A stretch of 6,393 nucleotides of DNA, taken from Peptococcaceae bacterium (GTDB taxonomy: Bacteria; Bacillota; DSM-12270; Thermacetogeniales; Thermacetogeniaceae). Of the stretch, positions 1 to 4,970 are shown piece after piece. The notes below the pieces were generated by a model, which did not search any database, was not told the DNA's origin, and worked only from the letters and a program-made list of their open reading frames with translations. Location: the NCBI GenBank assembly GCA_003160265.1, contig PLQY01000083.1, positions 1 to 6,393 of the forward strand, written 5' to 3'. The position numbers were made by a program, and so were the translations under genes. The number at the start of each line of letters is the position of its first letter. Within the stretch, counting starts at the first letter, position 1.

Positions 1-288
1 TCTCTTTGTTGGTCCAGATAAGATCCCCGGAGGGCTTTTGCGATGACAGGTCGGCCATCCACCCTCCCCCTCGAATGTGGATGATCGATCCTGCAAAGCA
101 AACTTGGCTCGCGCCGGGCCTGCGAAGGCGGAGGGCTGGTATTTCATCCGGGAATACTGGTCCCATGCTTGTTTTTGTCATCGTGGGTAAAGCCATCCCC
201 TTCATTCCGGAACCACCACAGGAATAGAGTCATATAATGGCGAACTGAGTATCAGTGAATCTGCACAGATGATTAGGAGGGGGCCGCG
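1..288. other. Left-edge region without a supported gene
   Basis: I see no convincing gene here. A TTG-started frame at 6-227 (+) has no ribosome binding site and a low-complexity, arginine/proline-rich translation. A frame on the - strand is open from an ATG at 205 to the window edge (about 68 codons), but it also lacks a binding site and resembles nothing I know. A short + frame ends with TGA at 44-46 after LFVGPDKIPGGLLR and could be the tail of an upstream gene, but 14 residues cannot settle this. A 7-bp inverted repeat (CATCCAC at 56-62, GTGGATG at 77-83) is too short to mean much. The right end (about 230-288) is the leader of the next gene. Confidence 0.4.
233..238 (+). promoter_or_regulatory. 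Possible -10 element upstream of the CoA-binding protein gene
   Basis: A perfect TATAAT hexamer lies 50 nt before the ATG at 289. No recognisable -35 element sits 16-18 bp upstream and there is no extended -10 TGN, so this is only a candidate promoter. Confidence 0.25.
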
Positions 289-723
289 ATGGAACAGCGA
301 TCCGGACATGTTGCCGCCACCGGGGCGGAGATCGACGCCATTCTGGCCAATGCCAAGCACATTGCCGTGGTTGGGCTGTCCAAGGACCCGGGCAAGACCA
401 GCCACTGCATCGCCAGCTACCTGCAGGATGCGGGTTACCGGATCATTCCGGTCAATCCCACTGCAACAGATCAGATTTTAGGTGAAAGGGTTTATCAGCG
501 GTTGTCGGATATACCGGGGCGGATCGACCTGGTGGATGTTTTCCGCCCTCCCGGTGAGGCCCTGGAGATCGTGCGGGAAACGGCCGAACGGGGAATCCCG
601 GTGATCTGGTTCCAGCTCGGCTGCGCCAGCGATGAAGCCGTGAGGGATGCGGTCAACAGTGGCCTCTGCGTTGTCTATGATCGCTGCACCATGGTCGAGC
701 ACCGCCGGTACGCTCACCAGTGA
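289..723 (+). CDS. CoA-binding domain protein, YccU type
   Basis: A 144-residue single-domain protein with a Rossmann-like CoA-binding fold, the full usual length for this small cytoplasmic family (COG1832, YccU/YneT-like). The family is expected to bind CoA or a related nucleotide, but its physiological role is not settled. Seen in the sequence: a short N-terminal extension; the nucleotide-binding loop VVGLSKDPGKTSH at about residues 27-39; GYRIIPVNP at 49-57; a GERVYQRLSDIP segment followed by DLVDVFRPP; IWFQLGCASDEAV; and the closing motif GLCVVYDRCTMVEHRR. The order and spacing are those of the family. The ATG start is fixed by AGGAGG at 275-280, eight bases upstream. It stands alone: 138 bp separate it from the next gene, and no clear terminator or promoter is visible in that gap. 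There is no link to the pseudouridine synthase beyond orientation. Confidence 0.9.
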   Translation: MEQRSGHVAATGAEIDAILANAKHIAVVGLSKDPGKTSHCIASYLQDAGYRIIPVNPTATDQILGERVYQRLSDIPGRIDLVDVFRPPGEALEIVRETAERGIPVIWFQLGCASDEAVRDAVNSGLCVVYDRCTMVEHRRYAHQ

Positions 724-861
724 GCCGGAAGCAAAGGCTCCTGCCCGACTCTCCAGCGGCGGTAATTGCCTAGCTCTTCGAAGTTCCAGATTGGCTAAAG
801 CACGGAAAAGACGATGAAGTGACAAAGTGCCGCCGGGACATAGACCGGACACGGGGATGAA

Positions 862-1770
862 ATGAAGCAGATGCCGCTGACCTGGATAGTGGAGCCGACC
901 GATGAAGGCAGGAGTTTGAAAGAGTTGCTGTACTCCCGGCTGCTGTTGTCCCATTCCCTGGTGGTGAAACTGAAACAGCAGCACAAGATCGCCGTCAACG
1001 GAATACCGGTATTTACTAACTACCGGCTGAGAGACGGGGACCTGATTAGCGTGGACCTAGATCTCGGTGAACGGAGTGAGATCTTGCCGGAGGCAGTCCC
1101 CCTGAAGATCGTCTATGAAGACGAGGATGTCCTGGTGGTTGACAAGCCTGCGGGTATGCCGGTTCATCCCAGCAACAAGCGCTACCAGACAGGGACTCTG
1201 GCCAACGCGGTTACCTACTACTGGCTGCAGTCGGGCCATAACGCCCTGTTCAGACCGATCAACCGCCTGGACAAGGACACTTCTGGGTTGGTCCTGATTG
1301 GCAAGAACCAGTTTGCGCATCAGAGCATCTTCCGCCAGCAGCAGAAGCATCGGGTCGAGCGCTGCTACTACGCCCTGGTGGAGGGGGCGGCAATGCCTGA
1401 TCAGGGCCGGATCGCCGAGCCCATCGCCCGCCTGGAGGACCGGTCGCGCAAACGCATCATTGCGCCGTACGGCCAACCGGCGGTGACCAACTACGTGGTG
1501 CTGGAGCGCTACCTGCAGCATACAATGCTGCAGCTTCATCCGGAGACCGGCCGTACCCACCAGATCCGGGTGCACCTCAGCTTTGCCGGCCACCCGGTCT
1601 GCGGGGACGAGTTGTACGGCCGGTCCTCACCGCTCATCGCCAGACAGGCCCTGCATGCAGGCGAGATCACCTTTAACCATCCTCGGACCGGGGCTGCTAT
1701 TACCCTGGCTGCTGCACTGCCTGATGATATGCGGGTGGCCCTGATCACCCTGCAACAGCAGGGCGACTGA
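862..1770 (+). CDS. RluA-family pseudouridine synthase
   Basis: A 302-residue cytoplasmic enzyme predicted to isomerise uridine to pseudouridine in rRNA or tRNA. Seen: an N-terminal S4-like RNA-binding region at about residues 14-66 (GRSLKELL, then IAVNGIPV and RLRDGDLISV); VYEDEDVLVVDKPAGMPVHP at 84-103; the catalytic motif RPINRLDKDTSGL at 131-143 with Asp137 as the expected nucleophile; and GRTHQIRVHLSFAGHPVCGD at 230-249. The residue before RLD is Asn134 where many members have His; I recall Asn in the Bacillus YhcT-like branch, so this probably marks the subfamily and not a defect. The target base cannot be read from sequence, so I give no symbol. The ATG at 862 is preferred because GGGG at 853-856 is at a usable though short distance; the in-frame ATG at 871 is too far. 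An overlapping ATG-AAA-TGA at 857 is out of frame. No convincing terminator follows. Confidence 0.93.
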   Translation: MKQMPLTWIVEPTDEGRSLKELLYSRLLLSHSLVVKLKQQHKIAVNGIPVFTNYRLRDGDLISVDLDLGERSEILPEAVPLKIVYEDEDVLVVDKPAGMPVHPSNKRYQTGTLANAVTYYWLQSGHNALFRPINRLDKDTSGLVLIGKNQFAHQSIFRQQQKHRVERCYYALVEGAAMPDQGRIAEPIARLEDRSRKRIIAPYGQPAVTNYVVLERYLQHTMLQLHPETGRTHQIRVHLSFAGHPVCGDELYGRSSPLIARQALHAGEITFNHPRTGAAITLAAALPDDMRVALITLQQQGD

Positions 1771-1816
1771 GTAGCCTCTGATAGCGTGCTTGCCCTGAAT
1801 GCCCTTTTAAAACAGG

Positions 1817-1845
1817 TTGACATGTGTAATAAACTGGACTATAAT
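1817..1845 (+). promoter_or_regulatory. Consensus sigma-A promoter of the ferredoxin-like gene
   Basis: TTGACA at 1817-1822 and TATAAT at 1840-1845 are separated by exactly 17 bp, matching the housekeeping consensus at all twelve positions. Transcription should start near 1852, leaving a leader of about 30 nt before the ATG at 1884. The -10 hexamer lies wholly inside the palindrome at 1837-1849, so a bound regulator would exclude RNA polymerase. Confidence 0.88.
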
Positions 1846-1849
1846 AGTC
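1837..1849 (+). promoter_or_regulatory. Rrf2/IscR-type operator, copy 1
   Basis: GACTATAATAGTC is a perfect 6-bp inverted repeat about a central A. It fits the GACTRWWWYAGTC centre of IscR type 1 sites, but the flanks do not fully follow the outer ATAS...STAT part of that consensus. The identical half-sites recur before the Rrf2 gene at 2788-2800, where the centre is T. The shared block extends to GGACTAT-N-ATAGTCTT (1836-1851 here). Which protein binds it is inferred from the adjacent regulator gene. Confidence 0.72.
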
Positions 1850-1867
1850 TTAATTAAAGATGGTCGG

Positions 1868-1875
1868 AGGGGAGG
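1868..1875 (+). promoter_or_regulatory. Ribosome binding site that sets the ferredoxin-like start
   Basis: AGGGGAGG ends 8 nt before the ATG at 1884. An in-frame start eight codons earlier, at 1860, would place this site inside the gene and leave no binding site, so 1884 is the better start. Confidence 0.75.
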
Positions 1876-1883
1876 CTATTGCA

Positions 1884-2681
1884 ATGAAGAGAAAGATTGT
1901 GCGGATCGATGAAGAGAAGTGTACTGGCTGCGGATTGTGCGTCGATGCCTGCCATGAAGGCGCTCTGCAACTGGTGGATGGCAAGGCAAGACTGATGTCT
2001 GAATCTTACTGCGACGGCCTTGGGAACTGCCTGCCAGAATGTCCGGCCGGCGCCATCACTATCGAGGAGCGGAATGCGGCTGATTTTGACGAGGGAGCTG
2101 TGAAGAAGCAGATGGAGACAGCGAAAGCAAAAAGCACGGAAAAGCCAGGCTCGGAGGCATCATGCGGGTGCGGTGGGGCTGAAAGCGCGTCTGCGCCAGA
2201 GGATGTACCCGAGAAGCTCGCCTGTGGCTGCCCCGGTACCAGCGCCAGGCTCATCGAGAGGGGAGAATGCGCTCACGGCGCTGCTGCTCCGCAACAGGCG
2301 GCTGCCCCGGAGTCCCAGCTTCGCCAGTGGCCGTGCCAGATCAAGCTGGTTCCGGTCAACGCTCCCTACCTCGATAATGCCGATTTGCTGGTGGCGGCCG
2401 ATTGCACGGCCTATGCCCACGCCAACATTCACAGCGATTTCATGCGCGGCAGGATCACCCTGATCGGCTGTCCCAAGCTGGACGATACCGATTACGCCGA
2501 AAAACTGACGGAGATTCTGAAGGCGCACGAGATCAGGAGCATCAAAGTACTGCGTATGGAAGTGCCCTGCTGCGGCGGTATCGTCAATGCGGTCAAGCAG
2601 GCCCTCACCGACAGCGGCAGGATGATCCCCTGGGGTGTGGTCACTATCGGCACCGATGGGCGAGTTGTCGAGGATATATAA
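1884..2681 (+). CDS. Ferredoxin-like 4Fe-4S protein with cysteine-rich C-terminal domain
   Basis: A 265-residue cytoplasmic protein. The N-terminal ferredoxin domain (residues 1-62) has CTGCGLCVDAC (Cys13, 16, 19, 23), then Cys43, Cys49 and Cys53 in CDGLGNCLPECP. The second motif lacks one cysteine: Leu46 stands where CxxCxxC would have the second ligand, so the second cluster may be [3Fe-4S] or use a non-cysteine ligand. Residues 63-145 are a charged, alanine-rich linker with paired cysteines (SCGCGG at 93-98, ACGCPG at 113-118, Cys129). The C-terminal domain (146-265) has an AADC motif at 171-174, IGCPKLDD at 194-201 and EVPCCGG at 226-232, which look like further metal or redox sites. I recall similar proteins in anaerobic Firmicutes but no established function. 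Electron transfer or cluster handling is inferred. It is transcribed from its own strong promoter, with an operator shared with the Rrf2 gene downstream. Confidence 0.88.
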   Translation: MKRKIVRIDEEKCTGCGLCVDACHEGALQLVDGKARLMSESYCDGLGNCLPECPAGAITIEERNAADFDEGAVKKQMETAKAKSTEKPGSEASCGCGGAESASAPEDVPEKLACGCPGTSARLIERGECAHGAAAPQQAAAPESQLRQWPCQIKLVPVNAPYLDNADLLVAADCTAYAHANIHSDFMRGRITLIGCPKLDDTDYAEKLTEILKAHEIRSIKVLRMEVPCCGGIVNAVKQALTDSGRMIPWGVVTIGTDGRVVEDI

Positions 2682-2766
2682 GCGTGAGTTACAGGGGTGT
2701 TCAACGTTGCAGGGGATGGCTAATGCCTTGAAAGAGCGGTACAAGTTTGTTTAAGAGGAACAGCGC

Positions 2767-2796
2767 TTGATTGATCGACTAATACAGGACTATTAT
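2767..2796 (+). promoter_or_regulatory. Promoter of the Rrf2 regulator gene
   Basis: TATTAT at 2791-2796 (5 of 6 to consensus) is preceded by TTGATT at 2767-2772 (4 of 6) with an 18-bp spacer. The -10 again lies inside the GACTAT-T-ATAGTC palindrome. It is weaker than the promoter at 1817, as expected for a regulator that controls its own gene. Confidence 0.65.
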
Positions 2797-2800
2797 AGTC
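2788..2800 (+). promoter_or_regulatory. Rrf2/IscR-type operator, copy 2
   Basis: GACTATTATAGTC is a perfect 6-bp inverted repeat about a central T and is the exact reverse complement of the copy at 1837-1849. The upstream flank ATACAG (2782-2787) matches the ATAC start of the IscR type 1 consensus. Its position over the -10 of the regulator's own promoter suggests negative autoregulation. Confidence 0.72.
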
Positions 2801-2809
2801 TTTAAAAAG

Positions 2810-2817
2810 AAAGGGGG
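2810..2817 (+). promoter_or_regulatory. Ribosome binding site that sets the Rrf2 start
   Basis: AAAGGGGG ends 8 nt before the GTG at 2826. The other in-frame GTG, at 2817, overlaps this site and could not use it. Confidence 0.7.
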
Positions 2818-2825
2818 TGTCGCTC

Positions 2826-3269
2826 GTGGAGGTCATCAGGCGCAACACGGAATACGCCATTCGGGCGCTGGTACACCTGGCTGACAACCGGGAGGCTATC
2901 GCCAGCGCCTGGGAGATCGCCGGCAGCCAGGACGTGCCGGTGGAATTCCTGCAAAAGATCCTGCAAAAATTCGTCAAGCGCGGCATCGTCGACTCCCACC
3001 GCGGCGCCCAGGGGGGGTTTTCCCTGGCCAAGGAGCCTGGCGAGGTCACCCTGCTGGAGGTCGTGGAGACGATGCAGGGAAAGCTGGCCATGAACCGGTG
3101 CTTCCTCGGACGGGATGGTTGCCCCAGGGCGCCGAATTGCCCACTCAAGCAGAACTGGCTGCAGATGGAAGGTCAGATTGCCTCGCACATGGCCGGAATC
3201 ACCCTGCAAGATCTGGTGGATCAGGTCAGGGAATCCTCAAGGTTCGAAGTTCGAGGGGAAAGGCAATGA
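2826..3269 (+). CDS. Rrf2-family Fe-S transcriptional regulator
   Basis: A 147-residue winged-helix repressor of the Rrf2 family (IscR, NsrR, CymR relatives). It starts at GTG 2826, giving MEVIRRNTEYAIRALVHLA, the typical opening of the family. Seen: the helix-turn-helix region with IAGSQDVPVEFLQKILQKF at about residues 31-49, the wing SHRGAQGGFSLAK at 57-69, and the regulatory segment TLLEVVETMQG at 75-85. Three cysteines follow, at 92, 99 and 105 (C-x6-C-x5-C), close to the C92/C98/C104 ligands of E. coli IscR and the NsrR pattern, so a [2Fe-2S] or [4Fe-4S] cluster is likely. The first gap is one residue longer than in IscR and no His follows shortly after the third Cys, so it is neither a textbook IscR nor a textbook NsrR. 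It probably binds the palindromes at 1837 and 2788, and so may sense Fe-S status, redox state or NO. Confidence 0.92.
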   Translation: MEVIRRNTEYAIRALVHLADNREAIASAWEIAGSQDVPVEFLQKILQKFVKRGIVDSHRGAQGGFSLAKEPGEVTLLEVVETMQGKLAMNRCFLGRDGCPRAPNCPLKQNWLQMEGQIASHMAGITLQDLVDQVRESSRFEVRGERQ

Positions 3270-3301
3270 TTCCTTATAAAAGCGTGTATGCCTGCCTGGC
3301 C

Positions 3302-3445
3302 TCAGGTCATCAGCAACTCATCGTCCGAGTCTTCACTCTCCTGGCACTCATTGCATAGCCGGTTGGCAAAGTCCAGCATCACCTGCAGCCTATCTTCGGG
3401 CATCATCTTAATCAGATCGAGCAGTCTTTCTCTGATCTCTTCCAA
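3302..3445 (-). CDS. Small acidic helical protein, antitoxin-like (47 aa)
   Basis: A 47-codon frame from TTG at 3445 to TGA at 3302. The translation opens MEEIRERLLDLIKMMPEDRL, continues QVMLDFANRLCNECQES and ends with the acidic tail EDSDDELLMT. About 70% of its codons end in G or C, as expected of a real gene here. The start is supported by AAAGGGG at 3454-3460, eight bases upstream; an in-frame stop at 3461-3463 rules out a longer form. The pattern of an amphipathic helix, a proline turn and LDFANRL resembles short antitoxin-like proteins of the DUF2281 kind (lieklPeeklqevldFi), but no toxin gene is next to it. A CNEC pair (Cys31, Cys34) could bind metal. It lies downstream of the amidohydrolase on the same strand and converges with the Rrf2 gene, whose stop is 32 bp away. 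The function is unknown. Confidence 0.6.
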   Translation of the reverse strand: MEEIRERLLDLIKMMPEDRLQVMLDFANRLCNECQESEDSDDELLMT

Positions 3446-3453
3446 GACAAGGA

Positions 3454-3460
3454 CCCCTTT
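3454..3460 (-). promoter_or_regulatory. Ribosome binding site of the 47-residue protein
   Basis: AAAGGGG read on the - strand, eight bases before the TTG at 3443-3445. Its G4 tract is complementary to the C4 tract transcribed from 3470-3473, so the site could be masked in a hairpin. Confidence 0.55.
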
Positions 3461-3502
3461 TTAAGGTATGGGGACACACCCCCTTCGGGGGGGCATGCCC
3501 CC
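3454..3502 (-). promoter_or_regulatory. Leader with alternating G and C tracts upstream of the 47-residue protein
   Basis: Read on the - strand, the region runs G5 (3498-3502), CATG, C7 (3487-3493), GAA, G5 (3479-3483), TGTGT, C4 (3470-3473), 12 nt, then G4 (3454-3457), the last being the ribosome binding site. Each tract can pair with either neighbour, so hairpins compete: C7/G5 together with C4/G4 hides the binding site, while G5/C7 with G5/C4 frees it. The DNA also contains the 14-bp perfect palindrome GGGGGCATGCCCCC (3489-3502). No T tract follows either way, so it is a poor intrinsic terminator. A regulatory role is inference. Confidence 0.45.
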
Positions 3503-3503
3503 T

Positions 3504-3532
3504 ATAGTATGCCCGCCTGGCGCGAGTGTAAG
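3504..3532 (-). promoter_or_regulatory. Possible weak promoter for the 47-residue protein
   Basis: On the - strand, CTTACA (3527-3532) and TACTAT (3504-3509) are 17 bp apart, each matching consensus at 4 of 6 positions. A start near 3497 would fall inside the G/C-tract leader and leave out its first G tract. Confidence 0.3.
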
Positions 3533-3541
3533 CCCCTTGCA

Positions 3542-4756
3542 TTACCGGGGAGATTTGGAGGATGGGTTGACCAGGCTCTGCAGCCCGGTGTAAGCGCCGC
3601 TGGCATAGGCGATCTCTCCGTCCACCAGCACCAGTTCCACCTTGGTGCGCCAATCGAGGGGATGGCCGGTCAATACCACCACGTCGGCGTCTTTGCCCGG
3701 CCTCAGGCTGCCCACCCGGTCGGCAACTCCCAGGATCTCCGCCGGGTTGATGGTGATCGCTCTCAGGGCCTCGTCCTCGTCCATTCCCTCCCTGACTGCC
3801 AACACAGCGGTCAGGGGCAGGTACTGCACCGGGATCACCGGATGGTCGGTCATCAGGGCGACCTTCACCCCGGCCCTGGCCATGATCCCCGGCGTGGCGA
3901 AGGTGCGGTCCTTCAATTCCACCTTGATCCGGGCGCTCAGGGAGGGACCCACCACTGCGGGGACGCCCCGCCGGGCTAACTCCCCGGGGATCTTGTGGCC
4001 CTCGGTGGCGTGCTGAATGCTGACCTTGATGTTGAACTCATCGGCGATCCGCAGGGCGGTCATGATGTCGTCGCTGCGGTGAGCGTGCACCAGCAGCGGC
4101 AGTTCTCCTCTGAGCACCGGGAGCAGGGCCTCCATTTTCAGGTCCCGGTCCGGGCGTTTGGAAGGATCGTCCTTGCTGCGGCCCAGCTTGGAGCAGTAGG
4201 TCTGGGCGTTGACCAGGGCCTCCCGCAGCAGGGCCGCCGTGGCCATGCGGGTGATGGGGGCCTTCTTCTGGTCGCCGTAGACCCGCTTCGGGTTTTCGCC
4301 CATCGCTGCCTTGATCCCGACCGGATTTTTCAGGATCGCCTCGTCCACTGTCCGGGCGTAGGTCTTCATCACCAGGCTCTCGCCCCCGATGACGTTGGCG
4401 CTGCCAGGACCCGTCATCACCGTGGTTACTCCGGCCATGACCGCGTCCTGGAAGGCCAGGTCCTCCATGTAGATGGCGTCGATCGCCCGCATGTGGGGCG
4501 TGACCGGGTCCGAGGTCTCGTTGGCGTCGTCTCCCTCCACCCGGTAGATCTCTTCCATGATGCCCACGTGGGTGTGGGCGTCGATATAACCCGGCAGCAC
4601 ATAGCGGTTGCTGGCGTCTACCAACTGCGCCTCGGGCGGCAGCGAACGCCCGCTGCCCAAGTCGACAATCCGCCCGTCTTCAATCAGCAGCACGCTTTCT
4701 CTCTCGTAGAGGTGGCCATCCATCGTCAATATCTTACCGTTGATCAGAGCGAGCAC
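3542..4756 (-). CDS. Amidohydrolase of unknown substrate, imidazolonepropionase-like
   Basis: A 404-residue metal-dependent hydrolase of the amidohydrolase superfamily (COG1228-like), probably cytoplasmic since no signal peptide is visible. Seen: the N-terminal beta-sandwich (INGKILTMDG, IEDGRIVDLG); YVLPGYIDAHTHVG with the HxH metal pair His61/His63; AGVTTVMTGPGSANVIGGE; GIKAAMGENPKRVYG at 147-161 with Lys149; LLVHAHRSDDI with His224/His226; IQHATEGHK with His249; and LMTDHPV with Asp304, the expected general base. The C-terminal GSLRPGKDADVVVLTGHPLD at 349-368 rebuilds the sandwich. All core ligands are present, so it should be active, most likely on a cyclic amide, amidine or peptide-like substrate, but the sequence does not say which. 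The GTG start is supported by GGAGG at 4766-4770, nine bases upstream. The gene is separated from nfo by a repeat-rich 220-bp gap and may have its own promoter there. Confidence 0.92.
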   Translation of the reverse strand: MLALINGKILTMDGHLYERESVLLIEDGRIVDLGSGRSLPPEAQLVDASNRYVLPGYIDAHTHVGIMEEIYRVEGDDANETSDPVTPHMRAIDAIYMEDLAFQDAVMAGVTTVMTGPGSANVIGGESLVMKTYARTVDEAILKNPVGIKAAMGENPKRVYGDQKKAPITRMATAALLREALVNAQTYCSKLGRSKDDPSKRPDRDLKMEALLPVLRGELPLLVHAHRSDDIMTALRIADEFNIKVSIQHATEGHKIPGELARRGVPAVVGPSLSARIKVELKDRTFATPGIMARAGVKVALMTDHPVIPVQYLPLTAVLAVREGMDEDEALRAITINPAEILGVADRVGSLRPGKDADVVVLTGHPLDWRTKVELVLVDGEIAYASGAYTGLQSLVNPSSKSPR

Positions 4757-4780
4757 TGCACGCCCCCTCCTTTAAAAGAA

Positions 4781-4806
4781 GTAAGTTATGAGTAATGAGT
4801 AATGAA
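4781..4806 (+). repeat. Heptad-repeat element, copy 1
   Basis: GTAAGTT followed by ATGAGTAATGAGTAATGAA: tandem ATGAGTA heptads. It matches the copy at 4919-4944 at 25 of 26 positions in the same orientation. It lies just upstream of the amidohydrolase ribosome binding site. Confidence 0.8.
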
Positions 4807-4834
4807 GAATTCTGAGTACCTGAATGAAACGTCA

Positions 4835-4898
4835 GCCCTCTAAAACGGGCTGAGAAATTACCAAAAGAAGTGGTCTCTCTCCATAGTATTTAGAGGGC
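4835..4898. repeat. 64-nt foldback element between the heptad repeats
   Basis: The ends are a perfect 10-bp inverted repeat, GCCCTCTAAA (4835-4844) and TTTAGAGGGC (4889-4898). Inside, ACCA (4860-4863) can pair with TGGT (4871-4874). The left arm can also form a competing local hairpin: TCAGCCC (4832-4838) with GGGCTGA (4847-4853) around an 8-nt loop. The segment could be a small mobile or repetitive element or a structured RNA. No open reading frame is present and no known riboswitch fits. Confidence 0.6.
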
Positions 4899-4916
4899 CG
4901 GTTAATTATAACCGGC
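4897..4916. repeat. 8-bp perfect hairpin next to the foldback element
   Basis: GCCGGTTA (4897-4904), loop ATTA, TAACCGGC (4909-4916). No T run follows on either strand, so it is not a standard intrinsic terminator. On the - strand the loop region spells TATAAT (4905-4910), but the sequence 17 bp upstream (TTACTC) is a poor -35, so a promoter for the amidohydrolase here is only a weak possibility. Confidence 0.6.
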
Positions 4917-4918
4917 GT

Positions 4919-4944
4919 GTAAGTAATGAGTAATGAGTAATGAA
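4919..4944 (+). repeat. Heptad-repeat element, copy 2
   Basis: GTAAGTA followed by ATGAGTAATGAGTAATGAA, a near-exact direct repeat of 4781-4806 displaced by 138 bp. The two copies enclose the foldback at 4835-4898 and the hairpin at 4897-4916. Confidence 0.8.
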
Positions 4945-4970
4945 AGTCCTTCGAATTTCTCTATCTTTAC

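Noticed and set aside
151..180. Hairpin GGGA...TCCC followed by a T-rich stretch as a terminator
   Set aside because: The stem is only 4 bp with a mismatch next to it, and the T run is interrupted and distant.
6..227. 73-codon + frame
   Set aside because: TTG start without a ribosome binding site, low-complexity translation with an Arg/Pro bias, no family resemblance.
724..790. GCAAAGGCTCCTGCC after the CoA-binding protein, loosely like part of a c-di-GMP-I riboswitch
   Set aside because: The conserved second half and tetraloop-receptor parts are not found; the resemblance is short and likely chance.
478..984. 168-codon - strand frame
   Set aside because: Antisense to the YccU-type gene and the start of the pseudouridine synthase; its translation is the shadow of two well-supported genes.
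1759..1808. Terminator after the pseudouridine synthase (CAGGGC...GCCCTG, then GCCCTTTT)
   Set aside because: The 6-bp stem has a 27-nt loop and the T tract follows a different, 4-bp pairing; too weak to call.
3995..4795. 266-codon + frame opposite the amidohydrolase
   Set aside because: Gly/His/Val-rich shadow typical of GC-rich antisense frames; the - strand gene has complete motifs and a ribosome binding site.
4846..4862. CGGGCTGAGAAATTACC, reminiscent of the CTGAGA part of a TPP riboswitch
   Set aside because: The required downstream ACCTGATCTGG-type segment is absent, and neither neighbouring gene is a thiamin gene.
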